Shown here piece after piece: positions 7,428 through 14,883 of a DNA stretch of 42,949 nucleotides. Under the pieces are notes generated by a model. The model had not been told where the DNA came from and did not search any database. It saw only the letters and a list, made by a program, of their open reading frames with translations. The DNA comes from a virus, in the IMG/VR virus record IMGVR_UViG_3300010153_000016, positions 1 to 42,949 of that record; one strand, 5' to 3'. Position 1 is the stretch's first letter, and each line of letters begins with the position of its first letter. A program made the translations under genes and the position numbers.

Positions 7428-7684
7428 TGAGTAAATTAGATATTAACGAAGACGGTGTAGTGGATTTGAAAGATGTAGAACATCTACTACTACGCTATGA
7501 GATTATTGTGTTTGGCGGTGCATTGCTGATTGTGCTGCCTATATTGAATACACTAAATTATATCAGCGTAGATTCCAACTTCTTTTGGATATTGTGTGGC
7601 TTAGTCATGCTGACAGAAGGACTAGTGGAAATAAGAAGAGAAAAAAAGAGAATAAAAGAAATGGAGGAAACCCAAAATGAATGA
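7427..7684 (+). CDS. Membrane protein with EF-hand/dockerin-like loop
   Basis: An 85-residue protein. Residues 5-16, DINEDGVVDLKD, are a good EF-hand/dockerin calcium loop (Asp at positions 1, 5, 9 and 12, Asn at 3, Gly at 6). Two predicted membrane segments follow, at about 27-46 and 53-68, then a highly charged tail (RREKKRIKEMEE). The start at 7427 uses GGAGGAG at about 7412-7418; an in-frame ATG at 7421 is too close to it. Calcium binding next to the membrane is inference. It overlaps the following gene by eight bases. Confidence 0.65.
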   Translation: MSKLDINEDGVVDLKDVEHLLLRYEIIVFGGALLIVLPILNTLNYISVDSNFFWILCGLVMLTEGLVEIRREKKRIKEMEETQNE

Positions 7685-8915
7685 AAATGAAGTAAAAGAA
7701 ATGATTGCAAAAACAGCGAATGCTATCGGCATGTCCGATGCAGATGCTTTAGCGAGGTTTGATGACATCTGTCAGAAGAACGCCGTTGTAGTATCTGATG
7801 AGCCAAGATTGGCTCTGAATCTGTGGAAGGAGTTTTACAACAATGCGCTAAGAGCGCAGAAGAAAACTACTGACACTGACACCCCAAGAAGTAGTGGTGG
7901 ATTCTACAAACAAGCATTCGGTTTCTTTGTTTCGCTAGACGAAGCAAGAGACATGTTGGCAAGAAAGAATGAAACAATAGTTGCTGATTACAGGAGAGAT
8001 AAGGATACTTCCTTCTCTACTGGTCAAGTAGCCGTGTTTACCGATAGTGATGGTAAGTATGAAGGAAGACTGATGAGAGATGAACAAGAACTAGTCAAGG
8101 TAGTAGAGAAACTACCTGCTAACCACGTTGATATGGAAGATGGAACTTATGTTGTTCCTCTTGACACTAATGACGCTGAGTGGAACAAGTCAAGATATGG
8201 CAAGCCACTAGGTGAGTCTGAGTGGAGGCGTTCAGGAGTCTTCATCGGAGAAGTGGAAGGAAGAATGGGGAAGTATTACTTTAACTACAAGGGCGAGTCA
8301 ACTAAGGAGTTCACTCCTAAGACGTTCACCTTCGTTCACTTTGACTGCATCATTAACTCAAATGATGGTAGTAAGATTCACGGTGGAAAGAAAAGAACCC
8401 TTGAATCTCTAGTTTACAACAGTGAGTTGTCAGATGACGATACACGTAAGCAAGACACATCGGACATAAACATGCAAGATGCATTAATGGAATATAGTGA
8501 GGGTAATTACTGCCCCATCATTGACTTAGATGCATCACATGCAGGAGTTATGAGTAAGGAATATAACGATAGATTCGTGTTCACCGATGGTGATGTTTCT
8601 ACCATAAACATGAACCCCACTAAGAACGGGAACAGATACTTTGTGTTGGCGGATTTTAATTCGCAGTTCTCCCTTGATGATGCCGACCTAACATGTTGGA
8701 CTCCACCGCATATTGCGATTGAGTTCGGTGCAGGTTCAAAGGTGGTTGTTGTAGGAAGAACTTCACAGGGAACTGATGATGATGGTAACTTACGCCCCGT
8801 TTCACTTAACGTGAATGGGATTCTCGTAACAAAGGCTAGGGGTGGAAGCCCTGATGAGATAACTCATATCGAGGATGACTCGGATGGGTTTGACGACGAC
8901 TGGACACCAGTCTGA
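7677..8915 (+). CDS. Probable ssDNA-binding protein with acidic tail
   Basis: A 412-residue protein with no certain family match. The C-terminal end is strongly acidic (IEDDSDGFDDDWTPV), resembling the acidic protein-interaction tails of viral and cellular ssDNA-binding proteins. The preceding region (about 330-385), rich in alternating strands (IAIEFGAGSKVVVVGRTSQG), could be an OB fold. The N-terminus is helical. Its position between the clamp loader and the RecA-like ATPase, followed by hairpins in the mRNA, fits an abundant replication protein. The function is inferred from layout and composition, not a clear motif, so treat it as tentative. Confidence 0.45.
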   Translation: MNENEVKEMIAKTANAIGMSDADALARFDDICQKNAVVVSDEPRLALNLWKEFYNNALRAQKKTTDTDTPRSSGGFYKQAFGFFVSLDEARDMLARKNETIVADYRRDKDTSFSTGQVAVFTDSDGKYEGRLMRDEQELVKVVEKLPANHVDMEDGTYVVPLDTNDAEWNKSRYGKPLGESEWRRSGVFIGEVEGRMGKYYFNYKGESTKEFTPKTFTFVHFDCIINSNDGSKIHGGKKRTLESLVYNSELSDDDTRKQDTSDINMQDALMEYSEGNYCPIIDLDASHAGVMSKEYNDRFVFTDGDVSTINMNPTKNGNRYFVLADFNSQFSLDDADLTCWTPPHIAIEFGAGSKVVVVGRTSQGTDDDGNLRPVSLNVNGILVTKARGGSPDEITHIEDDSDGFDDDWTPV

Positions 8916-8989
8916 ATACGCAACTGTGTAGCCATACACCCATTGTTGGTCTTAGGGGTGCAATGCCCCTAACTCAAAGAGTTGATAAA
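8916..8989 (+). promoter_or_regulatory. Spacer with two RNA hairpins
   Basis: The 74-base gap downstream of the probable SSB holds two perfect stem-loops. The first is GTGTA/TACAC at 8926-8930 and 8935-8939 with loop GCCA. The second is TTAGGGG/CCCCTAA at 8952-8958 and 8966-8972 with a seven-base loop. No T-tract follows, so it is not an obvious terminator; processing, attenuation or mRNA protection are possible. An in-frame ATG at 8963 lies in the second loop, so the gene more likely starts at 8990. Confidence 0.5.
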
Positions 8990-9286
8990 ATGAATAAAGG
9001 ATATTACAATGAATACAAGATTACCTCTTACGCAGAAGATGATGATGTTATACATGGTCAGTCTTATGCGATAAGAGCAAGCAACATTGATTTTGTTACA
9101 TGGAAACAGAACAATGACACACGTAGCGAGTATTGGATGAAATTACACACCAAATCCAGTAAGGAAATAAGAATAAAGGTAGATTTAGATGGCCTAAATG
9201 AAATACTGGCAACAGTAGGCAATAGAATGGTCAACCACACTGAAAGGAATAGGAATGAATATGAGTTGGACAAAAAATACAAATGA
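8990..9286 (+). CDS. Small hypothetical beta-rich protein
   Basis: A 98-residue protein. The chosen ATG at 8990 lies outside the hairpin that holds the upstream in-frame ATG at 8963. The sequence alternates strands (QSYAIRASNIDFVTW, YWMKLHTKSSKEIRIKV) and ends with a helix and a basic, charged tail. Its layout loosely recalls the 81-residue protein at 732-977. It overlaps the RecA-like gene by 32 bases. No domain recognised. Confidence 0.6.
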   Translation: MNKGYYNEYKITSYAEDDDVIHGQSYAIRASNIDFVTWKQNNDTRSEYWMKLHTKSSKEIRIKVDLDGLNEILATVGNRMVNHTERNRNEYELDKKYK

Positions 9287-10097
9287 AACAAAAACGTATG
9301 AAGAAAGAAAGCAAGAAAGACTGGTGCAGATAATGCATAAGGCGAAAGTCGCCATATCTTACATGTGTCTTGGCATTTGGGGAGAACCCAAATCAGCCAA
9401 ATCAGCAATAGCAATGGACATATTATCTGATGAAGACATTAAGAACGACATGAAGGTATACGTCTTTGACTTTGACAATAGAGCAATTGATGTTAAACGA
9501 AACCACTATGACAATATAGACAATATCATAGTAGACAATCCAATAGTAAGGAAGGATGACAGTTTAGTTGACTTTGATGCTACTATGGAAAATGCAAGAA
9601 CCTTCTATGAGATGGCTTTAGAGTGTCTACATGAAGGTAAACTAAAGGCAGTTATTGTTGATGGTGCAGACAAACTTCTAACTGATGTATGTGAGACTAA
9701 GATGCGAGAGAAGCATAAGATGGATGCTGATACAGTTATCAAGCAACCTCCATATGTTTGGGGAGATAGGAATACTCCTTACAAGAACTTCTTGCATAAG
9801 CAAATACTTGAGATGCCTTGTCATAGAATAGTGATAGCACATTCAAAAGACAAGTATGCTGGCAATCCCAACCCTGTTGGTGTTGAGGCCAATTGGCATT
9901 CAACAACAGAGGACATCTTTACTGCAACCATTAGGACACAGAGGACTTTGAAGAAAGGAGGAGCAGAATATACTGCTCTCTTTGAAGCAAGTGCTAGGAT
10001 GCCTGAATTGATTGGAACACGCCGTAAGGTGTTAAGCATCAAAGACGGTGAGATTGATTGGATTGGGGTAAAGGAAATAAAAACAGGAGGAATCTGA
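9255..10097 (+). CDS. RecA/RadA-superfamily ATPase (Sak4-like)
   Basis: A 280-residue P-loop ATPase. Walker A is GEPKSAKS (residues 43-50), with Ala in place of the second glycine, and Walker B is AVIVDGAD (about 132-139). A FDFDN strand lies at 71-75, and a conserved-looking VIAHSKD segment may be the sensor strand. The single short RecA-like core without an N-terminal DNA-binding domain matches phage Sak4/UvsX-like and archaeal RadB-type proteins, which anneal or exchange strands during recombination-dependent replication. It starts at ATG 9255 (alternative 9261), inside the end of the previous gene. It could also be a replication-linked ATPase of another RecA branch. Confidence 0.7.
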   Translation: MNMSWTKNTNETKTYEERKQERLVQIMHKAKVAISYMCLGIWGEPKSAKSAIAMDILSDEDIKNDMKVYVFDFDNRAIDVKRNHYDNIDNIIVDNPIVRKDDSLVDFDATMENARTFYEMALECLHEGKLKAVIVDGADKLLTDVCETKMREKHKMDADTVIKQPPYVWGDRNTPYKNFLHKQILEMPCHRIVIAHSKDKYAGNPNPVGVEANWHSTTEDIFTATIRTQRTLKKGGAEYTALFEASARMPELIGTRRKVLSIKDGEIDWIGVKEIKTGGI

Positions 10098-10385
10098 ATG
10101 GATGAAAAAATGAAAAACGTAGAAAAAATACGGCAGTATAGGAGCGCAGTTCACATTGATTGTGTAGGGCATCCTTCTACTGCTAAGAAAGGAGAACGCA
10201 CAGTTTGCAAGAAGAATGTTGTGATTAACGTATATGACCCGCGTAATAGTAGGGCGTTATCAAAAGCAGTGTTCGATGTTGACTGGCGCAGTTTGAAGAC
10301 ACTAGGACAGAGGCAGTTCTTCTGCCCTAAGTGTTCAGCAAAGATAGTTGCAATGCGCGAAGAAGTAAAGTTCCTTTGGGGCTGA
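10098..10385 (+). CDS. Small zinc-binding hypothetical protein
   Basis: A 95-residue protein immediately following the RecA-like gene. It has Cys22 and Cys37 in the N-terminal half and a CPKC pair in FFCPKCSAK near the C-terminus, which could form one zinc site. A strand pair (VVINVYDP, AVFDVDW) lies between. The gene ends 16 bases before a strong RNA hairpin. No family recognised; nucleic-acid binding is possible. Confidence 0.6.
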   Translation: MDEKMKNVEKIRQYRSAVHIDCVGHPSTAKKGERTVCKKNVVINVYDPRNSRALSKAVFDVDWRSLKTLGQRQFFCPKCSAKIVAMREEVKFLWG

Positions 10386-10401
10386 ACTTCACAAAAACCA
10401 T

Positions 10402-10439
10402 GAGGGCATCTCCTGTCTAAACAGACAGGGGGTGTTCTC
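10402..10439 (+). promoter_or_regulatory. 17-bp RNA stem-loop upstream of PCNA
   Basis: The arm at 10402-10418 pairs without interruption with 10423-10439: 13 Watson-Crick and 4 G-U pairs closed by tetraloop AAAC. The inner seven pairs (CCTGTCT/AGACAGG) are perfect. It ends 16 bases before the PCNA ATG at 10456, with GGAG (10444-10447) between. It has no T-tract. Likely an mRNA-stability, processing or translation-control element for PCNA; the mechanism is unproven. Confidence 0.65.
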
Positions 10440-10455
10440 TAATGGAGATGAAAGA

Positions 10456-11238
10456 ATGATAATTATTATGGAAAATAACAAATTCAAGGAATTAATAGAA
10501 AGTGTAGCCCTAAAAGGCAAATACAATAGTGGAGAAACCACTAAGAATGGACAACTAAGTAACTATGCACACATACAGTATTATGGTAGTTATGTCTATG
10601 CTTACAATGCAGATTCAACAACGATATGTTCTTCTAGAGTTAACATAGAAGAAACTGAAAGGTTTGTAGATGGTGGTTCAGCAATCATAGATATTGAAAA
10701 AACTGTGAAGTATTTGAAGGGGTTTAATGATGTGGTTAGTTTAGACTTTGGAGACTATCTAACTATTACAGCAGTTCAAGGAACTGCTACTGGTAAAGTG
10801 CCATTAGTTAACGAACACCCTCATCATGCTTATATCAATAGGGCTATGTCTTTGACTACTGAAATTAGAAGTGAAAACCCTTCATGGGGAGATGGGTTGC
10901 CTATATTTGGTAAGACTCAGTATGAGGCAGAGATAATCATACCCGAAGAAGAGATTAGTCGAGCCGGTGATGGTTGTGATGTAGTAAACATTGCAAGATA
11001 CAAGTTTGACTATGATGATGATGTTCTAACCATATCTAGTAGTAAAACCATAACAGATGCATATTCCACTGAGATAGAATATACAATGGCAGAAGGCGAT
11101 AGTGCTACTGTTGAGTTTAATGGACAGTTTGCAAAGTTCTTGAACGGTGTAGTTAGATTATACCTAAAGGATGATGCACCCGTTCTCTTCGTAACACCCC
11201 ATAGGTTGCTATTGAAAGCACCTTATCTTAACAGGTGA
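10456..11238 (+). CDS. pcn: Sliding clamp (PCNA)
   Basis: A 260-residue protein of PCNA length (archaeal clamps about 245-260). The N-terminus MIIIMENNKFKELIESVALKG corresponds to the first strand and helix of PCNA. The interdomain region and the C-terminal strands, ending FVTPHRLLLKAPYLNR, fit the second domain. It should form the trimeric ring that tethers PolB and other partners. Matching PIP boxes end the clamp-loader-like protein (QQGLAEWF) and the PolB C-terminal half (QSELEEWF). The start at 10456 is chosen because GGAG lies at 10444-10447 and longer versions would need a GTG inside the hairpin. Sequence divergence is high; the call also leans on context. Confidence 0.75.
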   Translation: MIIIMENNKFKELIESVALKGKYNSGETTKNGQLSNYAHIQYYGSYVYAYNADSTTICSSRVNIEETERFVDGGSAIIDIEKTVKYLKGFNDVVSLDFGDYLTITAVQGTATGKVPLVNEHPHHAYINRAMSLTTEIRSENPSWGDGLPIFGKTQYEAEIIIPEEEISRAGDGCDVVNIARYKFDYDDDVLTISSSKTITDAYSTEIEYTMAEGDSATVEFNGQFAKFLNGVVRLYLKDDAPVLFVTPHRLLLKAPYLNR

Positions 11239-11242
11239 TTAT

Positions 11243-11488
11243 ATGGATGAAAGAATAGATGTGACTTGGCTACAAACTAGCGGAACGGGAAGAAGTATGT
11301 ATGCTACAACATATCCACCACAAGCCATTAGAAACATAATCATGGAGACAGGGGTTATTCATAATGTGCCAATGCACTTTGCTATGATGAAACTATGTAA
11401 TGACTTACTAATTTCAAAGAGTGCTGAAAGATACTTTAACAAGATAACAAGAAACAATCAAGGAAATGTGAAAAATGATAATTTGTAA
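11243..11488 (+). CDS. Miniature, internally deleted paralogue of the viral helicase
   Basis: An 81-residue protein. Residues 7-16 (VTWLQTSGTG) match residues 95-104 of the helicase at 18476-20056 (VIWMQTSGSG), its Walker A strand. Residues 17-44 (RSMYATTYPPQAI and onward to METGV) then match helicase residues 256-283 (RSMWATTYIPRTL, ITETG). About 150 residues, including Walker B, are missing between. The P-loop lysine is replaced by Arg17, so ATP hydrolysis is unlikely. The tail is helical and basic. It lies between PCNA and polB, overlapping polB by 14 bases. Possibly a helicase-binding regulator or dominant-negative subunit; a decaying duplicate is the alternative. Confidence 0.6.
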   Translation: MDERIDVTWLQTSGTGRSMYATTYPPQAIRNIIMETGVIHNVPMHFAMMKLCNDLLISKSAERYFNKITRNNQGNVKNDNL

Positions 11489-13157
11489 TGTAAAAGACGG
11501 AATAGGAATAAGAGGTAGAAATGCAGACGGGTCTATTCATTGTGAGACAATATCCCACTCTGATTTTAGACCATATATGTTCTCAGGTTCTAGTCCAATC
11601 AATAACCAACTAAACTTCTCTGCGAAGGATAGTAACGGTAGGTTCACTATACAAGTTAACTTTGACTTAACAAAAGAAATGAACATAGATGGAAACAAAC
11701 TATACAAAGTTACATGGACACCTAACAATCCTAGATACGCTAAAGATGTTAGAGTTGCGTTAGAGGCTAACAACATCAATACATATGAAGCAGACGTATC
11801 ACATCATTACCGCTATTCGATTGATGAAGTTGAGGAAATACCTGAACACCCCTTACGAAAGTGGTATTGGGATATGGAATGGCAACAAGGTGGAGAATAT
11901 GATGAGGCTATTACTTGTATTGTGATTTATGATAACTTTGATGATGAGTATTCTATATTTGCATGGTATCCACAATCAAAGACAATAGAGTTAACCGATA
12001 ATGATAGTTTTACTTTGCATAGATTCACTAGCGAATACAACATGCTAAGTGGATTCCTTGCATATTGTATGCAAAAAGAACCGGATATGCTTGTCTCATG
12101 GTTCGGATGGAAGTTCGATATACCAAAGTTGTTCACTAGAATGGTTCATCATAACATAGACCCGCGACTAATCTCACCTTTTGATGAAATATCGGGTATT
12201 GGTTGGAAAAAAAACAAGCCCACTATTTGGAAGAAGAAGGTCGAAGGGTATTCTCCGGTGTATCAACCCATTAAGGGAATAATAACAGTGGCATTAGATT
12301 TAGTGTTTGAGAGACAATGGAATGATGCTCAAAGAGGAACATTACCATCTCTTGCTTTGGATTATGTCTCAGAGAATGTTTTGGGAGATAAGAAATTAGT
12401 GAGTGATAAGTTTCCTGATAAGAATGATTTTTTCAGACAGGCGTGGTTAGAAGATTCAAACACATATCTTGAGTATGCATTCAAAGACGTAGAATTAATC
12501 AAGAGGATTGACGAGGAGAACCATTGCGTTGAGGCGGTTCTCTCTTTGCAGCGACTACTGAAAGCACCATTTGACGCTTGCTTCTACGCTAGTAACATGG
12601 GTGGAATATACTTCATGCGTAATGCCTCATGGAAAGCCCCTACGGGCAAGAAAGAGGAACGGAGGGAGTATGAGGGGGCAATGATATACAACCCTCTCAG
12701 TGAAGGCACAAATGGACTACATCAAAATGTAGCCGCATTTGATTATGCACAACTTTACCCATCAATGATAATTTCACGTAACATAAGTTGGGAGACTTTT
12801 TCAAAAGAACCAACTGAATTGGCTGTTAACTTAGCAACACCTAGAGATTTCAGTGATGTTACCGAAGAGAAAATGTTGTATTTCAAAACAGACAAGTTAG
12901 GACTACTACCTAAGTCTCTTATTGAACTTAAATCACTAAGAAACAAATACAAACAGAACATGAAAGAAGCCACAACAAAAGATGAAAAGGTGAAATGGAA
13001 CAATAACCAACTAGCAGTGAAGAGGCTAATGGCGAGTTTCTACGGCATCACCGCGTATCAGGGATTTGGTTGGGCTAACGTTGATTTAGCCGCTAGCATT
13101 ACCGCAAGTGCTAGAGAAGCAATTAGAGAGGCGGCATTTAGGGTGAGAGAATTATGA
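11475..13157 (+). CDS. polB: Family B DNA polymerase, N-terminal part (exonuclease, motifs A and B)
   Basis: A 560-residue protein with the N-terminal, 3'-5' exonuclease and most of the palm and fingers of PolB. Exo I is YWDMEW (Asp133, Glu135), Exo II GWKFDIP (Asp215) and Exo III YAFKD (Tyr334, Asp338). Polymerase motif A is FDYAQLYPS (Asp423), and motif B is KRLMASFYG (Lys516 to Gly524). It ends at SAREAIREAAFRVREL, the helix that in intact enzymes directly precedes the catalytic YGDTDS strand. Motif C is on a separate gene at 13622-14536. All three exonuclease sites are intact, so proofreading is expected. The two halves must assemble to be active. Confidence 0.93.
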   Translation: MIICNVKDGIGIRGRNADGSIHCETISHSDFRPYMFSGSSPINNQLNFSAKDSNGRFTIQVNFDLTKEMNIDGNKLYKVTWTPNNPRYAKDVRVALEANNINTYEADVSHHYRYSIDEVEEIPEHPLRKWYWDMEWQQGGEYDEAITCIVIYDNFDDEYSIFAWYPQSKTIELTDNDSFTLHRFTSEYNMLSGFLAYCMQKEPDMLVSWFGWKFDIPKLFTRMVHHNIDPRLISPFDEISGIGWKKNKPTIWKKKVEGYSPVYQPIKGIITVALDLVFERQWNDAQRGTLPSLALDYVSENVLGDKKLVSDKFPDKNDFFRQAWLEDSNTYLEYAFKDVELIKRIDEENHCVEAVLSLQRLLKAPFDACFYASNMGGIYFMRNASWKAPTGKKEERREYEGAMIYNPLSEGTNGLHQNVAAFDYAQLYPSMIISRNISWETFSKEPTELAVNLATPRDFSDVTEEKMLYFKTDKLGLLPKSLIELKSLRNKYKQNMKEATTKDEKVKWNNNQLAVKRLMASFYGITAYQGFGWANVDLAASITASAREAIREAAFRVREL

Positions 13158-13291
13158 TAGAGACAATTGAAACAGTAGGAAAAATAGCAATACTATCCTT
13201 CGTATTAGTTTACGGAATGTGGTATGTAGGACTTGCAATGGATAAGATATTTTCTTATGCATATGGAATGAGAGATTGGGAGTGGGATTAA
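13154..13291 (+). CDS. Membrane microprotein in the polB gap (45 aa)
   Basis: A short gene starting in an ATGA overlap with the polB N-terminal part and ending in a TAATG overlap with the next gene. The 45-residue product has one predicted membrane helix (about residues 11-27, IAILSFVLVYGMWYVGL) and an aromatic, acidic tail (MRDWEWD). It is the first of three coupled microgenes separating the polymerase halves. Function unknown. Confidence 0.6.
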   Translation: MIETIETVGKIAILSFVLVYGMWYVGLAMDKIFSYAYGMRDWEWD

Positions 13292-13491
13292 TGCCCGTAA
13301 AGACAGCGAAAATAGAAATAGAGAAAAAAGAAGAAGAGAAAAAACATGAGAAACTTGAGCCTAAATTTGCAGTTGCTAGGTTAACAAGTGATATGATTAG
13401 TGACTTTGGCATTCTTTTCAAATATCTTTGTTACGCGATATTCACATACGGTCTATTCTCAATACTACAAGATGTTGGGGTGATGGGATGA
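13291..13491 (+). CDS. Charged membrane-anchored small protein in the polB gap
   Basis: A 66-residue protein. Residues 5-25 are a highly charged Lys/Glu helix (KIEIEKKEEEKKHEK). The second half holds one hydrophobic segment (about 43-62, FKYLCYAIFTYGLFSILQDV) consistent with a membrane helix. Start at 13291 shares one base with the preceding TAA; its stop overlaps the next ATG. The shape suggests a membrane-tethered coiled coil. Function unknown. Confidence 0.6.
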   Translation: MPVKTAKIEIEKKEEEKKHEKLEPKFAVARLTSDMISDFGILFKYLCYAIFTYGLFSILQDVGVMG

Positions 13492-13625
13492 ACATGTTAA
13501 TGGCATTAGATATTATTGAACAGTGGTCAAAAAGAAACTTCGCCACCTTAGCCTTTCTGAGAACTTTGTTTTCATTTATGAAAGTAATTCTAGCAGTAGT
13601 AATAGTTGTAGAGGTATTAGGATGA
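13488..13625 (+). CDS. Membrane microprotein in the polB gap (45 aa)
   Basis: A 45-residue protein starting in an ATGA overlap and ending in another ATGA overlap with the polB C-terminal part. A basic patch (KR near residue 15) is followed by a long hydrophobic stretch ending VILAVVIVVEVLG. Another reading start at 13523 in the next frame would wrongly extend the downstream gene through this one. Function unknown. Confidence 0.6.
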   Translation: MNMLMALDIIEQWSKRNFATLAFLRTLFSFMKVILAVVIVVEVLG

Positions 13626-14536
13626 AGGTAGTTTATGGACACACAGATTCTATCTATGTTAAGATGGAAGATGATGATGTCTCTAAGGCTCAACTGATAT
13701 TAGATGATTTGAACTCCCATGTTAGAAAGATATTTCCAAATGTAATGGGATTGGAAGAACACCCTGTAACCATAGAGTTTGAGAAATTCTACAAAACTCT
13801 AGGAGTGGGTTGTAAGAAGAACCGTAATGCAGGATTGATTACTTGGAAAGACGGAGAATACTTGGATGAGTTAGAGTTTGTTATGACTGGCTTTACTGCT
13901 AAGAGAGTTGCAATTACACCATTAGCAAAAGAGGTTCAATTAGAAGTTCTTGATAGATGGGTGCAGGAACAAACAGAAGAAGAAATAACAAATTATCTAC
14001 ATGATAAATACTTCTCAGTGTTAAATGGAGATATAGAGATTGAAATGTTAGCACAAAGAAGTAGATTTCGTGAAGAGAGATTCCTAGTAAAATGTAGTAA
14101 CTGCCAAAAGAACAACTGGCAAACTAGGTATCATCTACATGAGTTATCTAACATAACAGAAGGGAAGAAATTCCCATGCTGTAACAAGCCCAATTTAACT
14201 ACTCTACAAGGTAAACGCCCAACAATTGGTTCGGGTATTGAGGGAGTGTTATTTCACAATACTAAGAACCCTAACAACTTAATTGATGATTCATACTTGT
14301 ATCTCAGAGTGAGTGGACTTCATGAGACTTATTTTCACCCTTTGAATAGAACAGATACTGTTCCTAATTATGTGTCTGCAAACAATCTTGCGGGTCTAAC
14401 GGAGTATACTCCTGATTACAGGCACTATGCTAATTCAATAATTAGCAAAGCAGAACCCATCTATCAAGCAATGGGTTGGGATATAACACAAATTTATAGA
14501 GATAGAAACCAAAGTGAGTTGGAAGAATGGTTCTGA
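13622..14536 (+). CDS. polB: Family B DNA polymerase, C-terminal part (motif C, thumb, PIP box)
   Basis: A 304-residue protein starting two residues before the motif C strand. Residues 5-13 read YGHTDSIYV; the second catalytic aspartate (Asp9) is present but the first is replaced by His7. A KKNRNAGL segment (65-72) matches the conserved KKxYxG region after motif C. The thumb carries a zinc-knuckle-like insertion (Cys158, Cys161, Cys186, Cys187). The last eight residues QSELEEWF are a consensus PIP box for PCNA. The start at 13622 makes an ATGA overlap with the third gap microgene. Together with 11475-13157 it makes one full PolB with almost nothing missing at the join. Confidence 0.92.
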   Translation: MKVVYGHTDSIYVKMEDDDVSKAQLILDDLNSHVRKIFPNVMGLEEHPVTIEFEKFYKTLGVGCKKNRNAGLITWKDGEYLDELEFVMTGFTAKRVAITPLAKEVQLEVLDRWVQEQTEEEITNYLHDKYFSVLNGDIEIEMLAQRSRFREERFLVKCSNCQKNNWQTRYHLHELSNITEGKKFPCCNKPNLTTLQGKRPTIGSGIEGVLFHNTKNPNNLIDDSYLYLRVSGLHETYFHPLNRTDTVPNYVSANNLAGLTEYTPDYRHYANSIISKAEPIYQAMGWDITQIYRDRNQSELEEWF

Positions 14537-14883
14537 AAAGTAGATTTTACAGTGGTTTATCTTGGTCTAACAAACGTAGGGTGGATTGGATGATAGGACT
14601 ATACGAGAGATACTTCAACAAAGACAAACCTGTTGAAGAACCAAAAGGAATAGTGGTTGAGTTGAAAGATAATTTCATTGCTGAGACTGTATTATTCAAT
14701 GAAGCAAAATTTGTAATAGGTTATTCTGTTTATGTTGAGAAAGGAATGCCTAAGATTAGAGTAATAGAAAGGCCACCTCCCGAACACGGAAGGGAGTGTA
14801 AATGCCATCAATGCATTGTAACAAATTTGAAAGAAATAGAAAAGATATTAGAAGCGAGGAATAAAAATGAGCAGACCAAGTAG
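14527..14883 (+). CDS. Hypothetical protein with CxCxxC motif
   Basis: A 118-residue protein overlapping the polymerase end by ten bases. The N-terminus is basic (KSRFYSGLSWSNKRR), the middle has strands (FVIGYSVYVEKG, KIRVIERPP), and CKCHQC lies at about residues 92-97, with a helical, charged tail. The cysteine cluster may bind a metal. It overlaps the Cas4-like gene by 17 bases. No family recognised. Confidence 0.6.
   Translation: MVLKSRFYSGLSWSNKRRVDWMIGLYERYFNKDKPVEEPKGIVVELKDNFIAETVLFNEAKFVIGYSVYVEKGMPKIRVIERPPPEHGRECKCHQCIVTNLKEIEKILEARNKNEQTK

Noticed and set aside
8963-8965. ATG at 8963 as the start of the gene ending at 9286
   Set aside because: It lies in the loop of a hairpin and has no ribosome site; the in-frame ATG at 8990 is more likely.
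13157-13622. Programmed frameshift, intein or intron to explain the polB split
   Set aside because: The gap is 464 bases, filled with three intact coupled ORFs. No intein splicing motifs are visible and a frameshift cannot bridge it. An intron is not excluded without RNA data but the dense coding argues against it.
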